DNA of 9,953 nucleotides from CAAGNP01 sp045603545 (GTDB taxonomy: Bacteria; Bacteroidota; Bacteroidia; Bacteroidales; UBA932): the NCBI GenBank assembly GCA_045603545.1, contig JAZUMG010000036.1, positions 1-9,953 of the forward strand. The letters run 5' to 3'. Shown piece after piece: positions 5,643 through 9,953 of the stretch (the first letter of the stretch is position 1; each line of letters starts with the position of its first letter). Both the position numbers and the translations under genes were made by a program. The notes beneath the pieces are model-generated. The model did not search any database. It was not told where the DNA came from and saw only the letters and a list, made by a program, of their open reading frames with translations.

Positions 5643-6338
5643 CTATAAGGTTTGGCTTTTCTTATTCTTACCTTTTTTCTTTTGTTGCTGTTGCTGCAGG
5701 TTCTGTTCAGTAGAGTGCTCAGCAACACTAGGCGTTTCCATTCCTTGAGGTGCTTTTATGAGTGATACATTTTTCTGGAAAGCATTTACTTGTGCCCAGG
5801 AACTGAAACTTTGGCCGTCCTTTTTTGTCATCCCCTCAAGATAAACTGGCTTACCTGCAGCTAGATCTTTCTTTTGTTCAGATGAGAGCTCCAGCCCAGC
5901 GATCTTATTGGGAATTCTGATCTTTGACTCAGGAGTGCAGACAAGATGATTTGTCTCCTTGTCGATGGAGACATACATCTTTTTCACTTCATCACGAATC
6001 TTTATATCTACAAGCTCTCCGGCATTTCCTGTATCAAGCAGGTTTTGTTTTTGTGATTCTGTCAGGTAACTGTTGCCATATATAGGGTGATTCAGCGATG
6101 GTTGGCGTTTGACAAACATAAAGTTGACTTTCACTTTATCATCTTGGATATTGAAGTAAACACGGGCATCACCTTTGACGGAGGCATCACCGATAGAGAA
6201 CTGGATAGGAATCACATTTGTCTTCTCAAGATTGAGCAGTTTTTCAAGTGATCCTGTTTTTTCCAGTTTTTCTTCTGTAAGACCAAATCTGTTGAGTTCT
6301 TCCCATGGAAGATTCTCTTTTTTAAGTTGTTTTTCCAT
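5643..6338 (-). CDS. DUF4099/DUF3945 mobile-element protein
   Basis: The first ~80 of 231 residues resemble DUF4099 (LPWEELNRFGLTEEKLEKTG, then a basic strand region). Residues about 90-187 contain two tandem DUF3945-like units. The first is YLTESQKQNLLDTGNAGELV with MYVSIDKETNHLV, and the second is LSSEQKKDLAAGKPVYLEGM with WAQVNAFQKNVSLI. These domains recur in proteins of Bacteroidales conjugative elements, sometimes beside topoisomerase or primase domains. Their function is unknown. The tail (about 201-231) is low-complexity, with QQQQQ then a lysine-rich stretch, likely disordered and possibly nucleic-acid binding. No signal peptide. It lies 47 bases after the MORN-like gene in the leftward operon and is followed by a hairpin. 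Confidence 0.82.
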   Translation of the reverse strand: MEKQLKKENLPWEELNRFGLTEEKLEKTGSLEKLLNLEKTNVIPIQFSIGDASVKGDARVYFNIQDDKVKVNFMFVKRQPSLNHPIYGNSYLTESQKQNLLDTGNAGELVDIKIRDEVKKMYVSIDKETNHLVCTPESKIRIPNKIAGLELSSEQKKDLAAGKPVYLEGMTKKDGQSFSSWAQVNAFQKNVSLIKAPQGMETPSVAEHSTEQNLQQQQQKKKGKNKKSQTL

Positions 6339-6385
6339 AATTGTATATATTTAAGTGAATGATTACTTGCTTTCTCTTTTGTGTG

Positions 6386-6985
6386 TTACATCTTATATGT
6401 CAGTTTATTTTTACTTGCAGGAGAGAGATTGTGTGCCCAGATAATCCTGTCGTTCTTATACAGTTCCTTTTTGAACAATCGCCCTTTATCGTCGTAGTAG
6501 TATCCGAAACCGTGAAGTTTATTGTTCACATAATTTGTCTTGAAAGCCACCTTCCCTGTAGGATGGTAACTTTTGTACAGTCCATGGTACTTTCCTCTTT
6601 TATATGTGATTGAAGATGACAGGCGACCTTTTGTATAGTTCAGACTCACACCGTCCAAATAACCATCTATGTAGTGGTCGAGGGAATAATGCTGGCCAAA
6701 ATCCTGGCTTGTCCAGACTCCAGTCCTTTCGCCATCCTTGTATTGGCCAACCTCTGCATACGCACACAGGTCTTTGTCATAGTGTCTATACTCCCCGTCA
6801 ATCTTCCCTTCCTTGATATTGAACTTAATATAGGAATGGTCACCATCTGTCAGCTTGTATGCTCCATCAGGGAGTTGATCTATTATAGGTCGGAATGGTG
6901 AGGAAAAGTCAAGTGATAGGATGAAGCCTGGTTTGACTATCATTTTGAACTCTTGGTCCGAGATGCTTGTGAGATATAGTGACAT
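6386..6985 (-). CDS. MORN-like repeat protein (YwqK-like)
   Basis: A 199-residue protein whose residues about 40-180 are built from repeated strand units of the form G-x-x-x-G-x-Y/W-x-x-Y. Examples are EGKIDGEYRHY, KDGERTGVW, IDGYLDGVSLNY, KRGKYHGLYKSY and VNNKLHGFGYYY. The pattern resembles MORN repeats and the YwqK family often labelled as antitoxin. That label is a domain name rather than proof of an antitoxin role, and no toxin gene is adjacent. No signal peptide or transmembrane segment is evident. The start is 4 bases after the stop of the ArdC-like gene, indicating translational coupling. The presence of this protein in an establishment-type operon is unexplained. Confidence 0.75.
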   Translation of the reverse strand: MSLYLTSISDQEFKMIVKPGFILSLDFSSPFRPIIDQLPDGAYKLTDGDHSYIKFNIKEGKIDGEYRHYDKDLCAYAEVGQYKDGERTGVWTSQDFGQHYSLDHYIDGYLDGVSLNYTKGRLSSSITYKRGKYHGLYKSYHPTGKVAFKTNYVNNKLHGFGYYYDDKGRLFKKELYKNDRIIWAHNLSPASKNKLTYKM

Positions 6986-6989
6986 ATGA

Positions 6990-7976
6990 CTACAGTTTTA
7001 ATGTTTTATCTTGTTTGTACTCTTGTGTAAGATCCTTGCCTATGGTGTTCTTGAATGACAAGCCAAGTCTCTCTTCTGTGAAATTTACCACTCTGCCCAC
7101 ATCGAAGATGGTACTCTTAAGGAAGTTTTTATCTGATGTTATTCTCTCTTGCCACCCTTTAATGTATCTTATATTATCCTTACTGGGCAGAGAGCTCACA
7201 CCAAGCAACGCACCATTAACCACAGAAGAGAGTTCCGCTACCAACTCTTCCCTCGCGTAATTATCTCTGTTACGATTAAGTCTGCCATCAGGAGCTGTAC
7301 TGTGTGCCATTTCATGTAGCAGAGTACTATAAAACTCATTCGTATCAGGAAACTGAGTCCTTTCCGGGACTACTATTATATCTTCCAGGGGACTATAATA
7401 TGCCTCTGAAGAGATCTTTTCGCTTATCTTGCAGCACCAGGAACCTGAGGACAACATACAGTCCAACACATCATTGGTAGATGTTATCTCGTTGGTCTGT
7501 GGCTTAGCCGGCAGACACTTGCTGTAGAGCTGCGGATTAACTTCTTGCGTATTCGTCTGATCGACATTGAATACATTATAATAGGACGCATAGTACTTAT
7601 GATCATAGTCTGCCTTTTGATCTAAAGTCAGAGCCTGATAATCCTCCTCCGAGATCCGTTCATTCGTATGCTTGTTTACAGCGAATGGTTTGAAGATGAG
7701 TACCGGTGTTGCCTCCTGCCCTTGTAGCACTTTCACCCCTAAAGCTGATGCCTGGTTATATGTCAGCCAATAGTTTGTCTTATAGCCTTTAAGCTGCGAC
7801 ATGAACATCAGAAGAAGCATATTATACCGATTATATGCTCTTCCTGAGATATTTCTTGGGATACTCATGGCATTGGAACTAATCCATGGTTTTTGCCAAT
7901 CGGCTGGATTGACAGAGTCCATTCGTTTGATGATGATATCAGCAAACTTATCTACAAAAACATCTACTGCTTTCAT
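6990..7976 (-). CDS. ArdC-like antirestriction protein (DUF1738 + zincin)
   Basis: The 328-residue protein has two parts. Residues about 1-140 match the ArdC N-terminal domain (DUF1738), with W27-Q-K-P-W31, RNISGRAYNRYN, NYWLTYNQASALG and a basic VLIFKPF strand. In ArdC this domain binds single-stranded DNA. Residues about 190-310 are a zincin-like domain with HExxH as H221-E-M-A-H225 and a downstream EELVAE (243-248) likely giving the third metal ligand. ArdC proteins protect incoming conjugative DNA from type I and some type II restriction. An inserted or variable segment at about 140-190 separates the domains. The gene starts 5 bases after the primase-like stop, so the two are probably translationally coupled. 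No conserved catalytic residue looks missing. Confidence 0.9.
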   Translation of the reverse strand: MKAVDVFVDKFADIIIKRMDSVNPADWQKPWISSNAMSIPRNISGRAYNRYNMLLLMFMSQLKGYKTNYWLTYNQASALGVKVLQGQEATPVLIFKPFAVNKHTNERISEEDYQALTLDQKADYDHKYYASYYNVFNVDQTNTQEVNPQLYSKCLPAKPQTNEITSTNDVLDCMLSSGSWCCKISEKISSEAYYSPLEDIIVVPERTQFPDTNEFYSTLLHEMAHSTAPDGRLNRNRDNYAREELVAELSSVVNGALLGVSSLPSKDNIRYIKGWQERITSDKNFLKSTIFDVGRVVNFTEERLGLSFKNTIGKDLTQEYKQDKTLKL

Positions 7977-7981
7977 ATTAT

Positions 7982-8866
7982 TTATAGATGAAGTGATTTA
8001 TTTTTTTTTTGATCCTGCTCCAGAAGAGAACAGTGATATTCGTTGTAATCGTTATGAGGGAAGTATGTGCAAGAGCAATCGATCACCTTATCACTGCCAA
8101 TATATTCTCTTATCTTATCCACACATCTGGTTCCTGTAGGATCATTATCGAAGTAGCAGCTTACGCTTGAATATTGTCCGAGAAGATCTTTTGTCTGGGA
8201 AACGAGTGAAGTAGAATTGAGCACTATCACATCTGCTTTGGGGTGCCCGTGCAGAGTGACGAAGGATAGAAAATCGAACATTCCTTCAAACATAATGCAC
8301 TGGCTGCATTTCTCTTTGGCAGAGATAAACGAAATACCCTGTCCTGAGGAACCCTTGAGAAACTTGCTTCTTATCGTCCACCCCTTTTTGTTCGCAAAAC
8401 CTATGGCGTAATACTCTTTTCCGGAGCTGTTGGTGTACCTCAGTTCTCTACAGTATAAGAGAAGAACCTCTTGAGATATACCCCGTGAAGCAGCATATCT
8501 CACCAGGTGGGGATTGGTTACCATAGACGTAGATATGATTCGTAGATTTCCCTCTTTTTCCTCTTTCACCGGAATATATTTGGTCTGGGCTACTGTTTTG
8601 CCTGACAATGAGTATAAATATCTGATAGCGTCATATGTACTCTTGCCGGTGAGTCTGGTTACAAGAGCGATATTATCTCCACCAAAGCCCATTGAATGGT
8701 CATACCAAAGATTTTTATTGTAGTCAATTTTAAGGGAAGGGGTAGCGTCCTTATGAAATGGTGAATGGTACATTCCATAATACCGCATATCCTTATGCTC
8801 GGTACTGTGGCCGAGAGACTGTAGAACTACAGCTATCGGAATGTGTTTTATTCTATCTTTATCCAT
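7982..8866 (-). CDS. CHC2-like/Toprim primase-type protein
   Basis: A 294-residue primase-type protein. Residues about 5-90 match the CHC2-like N-terminal fold seen in Bacteroidales mobile-element proteins (YHSPFHKDATPSLKI, LWYDHSMGFGGDNIALV). The usual zinc-binding cysteines are absent. Residues about 185-255 are a Toprim domain with E194-G in MFEGMFDFL and the acidic pair D240/D242 in YFDNDPTG, the expected magnesium-binding residues. The likely role is priming or processing of element DNA after transfer, but no helicase domain is present. It is the first gene of the leftward operon. The sequence AGGGGGA ends 4 bases before ATG and is a plausible ribosome binding site. The coding strand has an A10 run near the 3' end (8001-8010), followed by the tail NKSLHL. 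Confidence 0.87.
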   Translation of the reverse strand: MDKDRIKHIPIAVVLQSLGHSTEHKDMRYYGMYHSPFHKDATPSLKIDYNKNLWYDHSMGFGGDNIALVTRLTGKSTYDAIRYLYSLSGKTVAQTKYIPVKEEKEGNLRIISTSMVTNPHLVRYAASRGISQEVLLLYCRELRYTNSSGKEYYAIGFANKKGWTIRSKFLKGSSGQGISFISAKEKCSQCIMFEGMFDFLSFVTLHGHPKADVIVLNSTSLVSQTKDLLGQYSSVSCYFDNDPTGTRCVDKIREYIGSDKVIDCSCTYFPHNDYNEYHCSLLEQDQKKNKSLHL

Positions 8867-8899
8867 ATTGTCCCCCTTTTTTAGGGTTCATAATTTTGT

Positions 8900-8907
8900 T
8901 ATATTTG
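8900..8907 (+). promoter_or_regulatory. candidate -7 box for the small rightward genes
   Basis: TATATTTG matches TAnnTTTG, with TTTT rather than TTTG 19 bases upstream (8877-8880). It would give a leader of about 55-75 bases containing the first CTGCA palindrome. The reverse sequence CAAATATA (8981-8988) offers a similar -7 match for the leftward operon but lacks a clear -33. Confidence 0.35.
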
Positions 8908-8937
8908 TTCCTTAAATTAGGACGCAAACATTACCAT

Positions 8938-8953
8938 ATCTGCAATATGCAGT
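8938..8953. promoter_or_regulatory. CTGCA-ATA-TGCAG palindrome upstream of the 113-residue gene
   Basis: The arms CTGCA/TGCAG (8940-8952) flank a 3-base centre, in the leader between the divergent operons. It resembles the palindrome at 9311-9327, which suggests one DNA-binding protein recognises both. Confidence 0.45.
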
Positions 8954-8969
8954 CAAAGGTACAAAATTT

Positions 8970-9311
8970 GTGGATAGATACAAATATATTATGGAACATT
9001 CTCAAGAATATATTGATGCATTGGAGCAAGTTAACGAGCAGTTTGAGGCACTTTTTCAAGGGGTAAGCAATTCAGCCGTAGCAAATGCTATGGGAAATAT
9101 GAAGACTAAATCTGTGTGGTCAAGACGCGACCGCAAGGATTTTGATTCAAGACTCTTGGCCGGGATACAGGTAGCTAAGGGACAGAAGATCCATATCCTG
9201 GCACAAGAAGATCTGGATAACTTCAAAAAGAATGATGTGACCCTTGAGCTTTACCTTAAGGAGATAAAAAGATTGAGAAAAATACTTAACGACAAGGGTA
9301 TTTCATTCTAA
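8970..9311 (+). CDS. hypothetical protein, 113 residues
   Basis: I do not recognise a family. The protein is mostly helical and highly charged. The N-terminal third (SQEYIDALEQVNEQFEALFQ) looks like an amphipathic helix, a basic WSRRDRKDFDSR segment lies in the middle, and the C-terminal ~35 residues (LDNFKKNDVTLELYLKEIKRLRKIL) suggest a coiled coil. There is no signal peptide and no membrane segment. The GTG start at 8970 is preceded by AAAGG at a 10-base distance. An in-frame ATG at 8991 is an alternative that would remove 7 residues. It is divergent from the primase-like operon and flanked on both sides by CTGCA palindromes, so a regulatory or DNA-associated role is possible but unproven. 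Confidence 0.7.
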   Translation: MDRYKYIMEHSQEYIDALEQVNEQFEALFQGVSNSAVANAMGNMKTKSVWSRRDRKDFDSRLLAGIQVAKGQKIHILAQEDLDNFKKNDVTLELYLKEIKRLRKILNDKGISF

Positions 9312-9327
9312 TCTGCAAAATGCAGAT
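9311..9327. promoter_or_regulatory. perfect 17-base palindrome after the 113-residue gene
   Basis: ATCTGCA and TGCAGAT are separated by AAA, overlapping the last base of the preceding stop codon. There is no U tract after it, so it looks like an operator rather than a terminator. It shares CTGCA-N3-TGCAG with the site at 8938-8953. Confidence 0.5.
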
Positions 9328-9406
9328 ACCATAACAGTTGAGATTATTGATTATCTTCCAAGAGAAATGGAGGAGAAGTAAGATAAACTGTTTGCCATAT
9401 TTTGTG

Positions 9407-9414
9407 TAAATTTG
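9407..9414 (+). promoter_or_regulatory. candidate -7 box for the 119-residue gene
   Basis: TAAATTTG matches TAnnTTTG and ends 16 bases before the ATG. The nearest TTTG (9391-9394) is only 12 bases upstream, so the -33 spacing is not canonical. Confidence 0.4.
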
Positions 9415-9430
9415 TCAAAAATTAAGCATT

Positions 9431-9790
9431 ATGATTATACTTGATAAGCCTATTACACGTGACGAAAGGTGGAAGTCTATGCCTTTCGTGGAACAGATGG
9501 CAAATATCGGAAGCGAGGTAGGAAGAACTGCAAAGTGGGTTCAGAAGGCTAAGCCGGCTATGGCGGATGGTGCTTTTGTGAGGGCACTGGAGTTGATTGA
9601 TCTGACATTGAAATTTGGCCGCTTGGATTCGCCATATAGAGGTGATATGCTGAAGGAACTATGCAAGGTCAGAGAGTTATTCTGCGGTGCATACGAGGAG
9701 ACAGACGTGTCGCTTTTGATGTGGCTTGATACGTATTTCGGGGATTTTGCTTTAGCACAAAGGAGACTGTATTCCTCGAAAAAGTCTTAG
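9431..9790 (+). CDS. conserved-looking small helical protein, 119 residues
   Basis: All-helical, with no signal peptide. The pattern MANIGSEVGRTAKWVQKAKP, then AFVRALELIDLTLKFGRLD, KELCKVRELFCG and a terminal YFGDFALAQRRL recalls a small family of uncharacterised bacterial proteins sharing IGSEV-R-W, RALELxDLT, RE and YF-x-F-A-xR. I base that on memory of the pattern and have no named domain for it. The spaced hydrophobic helices suggest a four-helix bundle. It is convergent with the partial helix-turn-helix gene, with stops 12 bases apart, and has its own candidate -7 box. Confidence 0.72.
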   Translation: MIILDKPITRDERWKSMPFVEQMANIGSEVGRTAKWVQKAKPAMADGAFVRALELIDLTLKFGRLDSPYRGDMLKELCKVRELFCGAYEETDVSLLMWLDTYFGDFALAQRRLYSSKKS

Positions 9791-9802
9791 AATACAGCCT
9801 CT

Positions 9803-9953
9803 TCATTGCATAAATGTATTTACACTACCAGCTGTCCAGATGCCATTGTTGCGGTAATCCTGTAAAGTTCTTCGGCTCACTTTCAAGATGTGTGCAACCT
9901 CCTTGTCTGTTAGCAGTTCATCGTTGAACGCACCCGGTGTCGGCCGTTGGCCA
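9803..9953 (-). CDS. partial helix-turn-helix (excisionase/MerR-like) gene, short C terminus
   Basis: The minus strand is open from the window edge and ends at TGA (9805-9803). It reads LLTDKEVAHILKVSRRTLQDYRNNGI, a typical HTH_17/excisionase-like domain found on Bacteroidales elements: the helix pair EVAHILKV and RTLQDYRNNG would contact DNA. Relatives normally continue with a wing such as IPY-x-x-x-GGKILY and another ~25 residues. Here the sequence changes to WTAGSVNTFMQ and stops, so the wing is absent. The 5' part lies outside the window. It may regulate the element or assist the integrase in excision. The truncation may be real decay, a frameshift or a divergent C terminus. Confidence 0.7.
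   Translation of the reverse strand, partial: GQRPTPGAFNDELLTDKEVAHILKVSRRTLQDYRNNGIWTAGSVNTFMQ

Noticed and set aside
6386..6985. Toxin-antitoxin pair (YwqK antitoxin label)
   Set aside because: No small toxin-like gene is adjacent. The neighbours are ArdC-like and DUF3945 proteins, so the repeat fold alone does not support an antitoxin role.
8867..8969. oriT in the divergent intergenic region
   Set aside because: A palindrome is present, but there is no relaxase gene or recognisable nic-type sequence in the window.
9280..9378. A 34-codon open frame overlapping the end of the 113-residue gene (ending ...REMEEK)
   Set aside because: It has no start codon until near its end and no ribosome binding site. 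It is probably chance, or at most an old remnant.

Overview
The window looks like a Bacteroidales (Bacteroidota) chromosome crossing into an integrated mobile element. Three observations support this. Both tRNA-Lys genes have the Bacteroidota promoter form TTTG-N19-TAnnTTTG. The chromosomal flank encodes a lipoprotein with the DUF4493 and DUF6359 architecture typical of the order. The right half carries genes common on Bacteroidales conjugative or mobilizable elements: a tyrosine integrase, DUF4099/DUF3945, an ArdC-like protein, a Toprim primase-like protein and a RadC-like JAB protein. No genus can be named from this sequence.

Layout, left part (about 1-3094, apparent core chromosome). A possible gene tail is followed by two similar inverted repeats. 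Then comes tRNA-Lys(CTT) on the minus strand with its own promoter and terminator. Next are a large lipoprotein gene (minus), a VanX-type D-Ala-D-Ala dipeptidase lipoprotein gene (plus) and a DJ-1/PfpI-family gene (minus) convergent with it. The section ends with tRNA-Lys(TTT) on the plus strand. The two tRNA genes share their promoter boxes and 5' leader.

Layout, right part (about 3060-9953, probable mobile element). A 393-residue tyrosine recombinase starts about 195 bases beyond tRNA-Lys(TTT), so the tRNA 3' end is the likely attachment site and left edge of the element. The DNA between tRNA and integrase has short direct repeats that could be integrase arm sites. The gap between the convergent integrase and JAB genes holds three iterons at an exact 33-base period, bracketed by a 16-base direct repeat. 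Five genes run leftward from 8866 to 4636: primase-like, ArdC-like antirestriction, MORN-like repeat protein, DUF4099/DUF3945 protein, and a double-JAB RadC-like protein. Divergent from them are two small genes of unknown function, with matching palindromes on either side of the first. A partial helix-turn-helix (excisionase-like) gene is cut by the window edge.

How the genes may work together (inference). The leftward operon fits an early-expressed establishment module. The primase-like protein would help second-strand synthesis of incoming DNA, and ArdC would protect it from restriction. The JAB, DUF3945 and MORN proteins have unknown but presumably related roles. No relaxase, oriT, coupling protein, type IV secretion gene or cargo resistance gene is visible, so whether the element is an ICE, a mobilizable unit or a remnant cannot be decided here.
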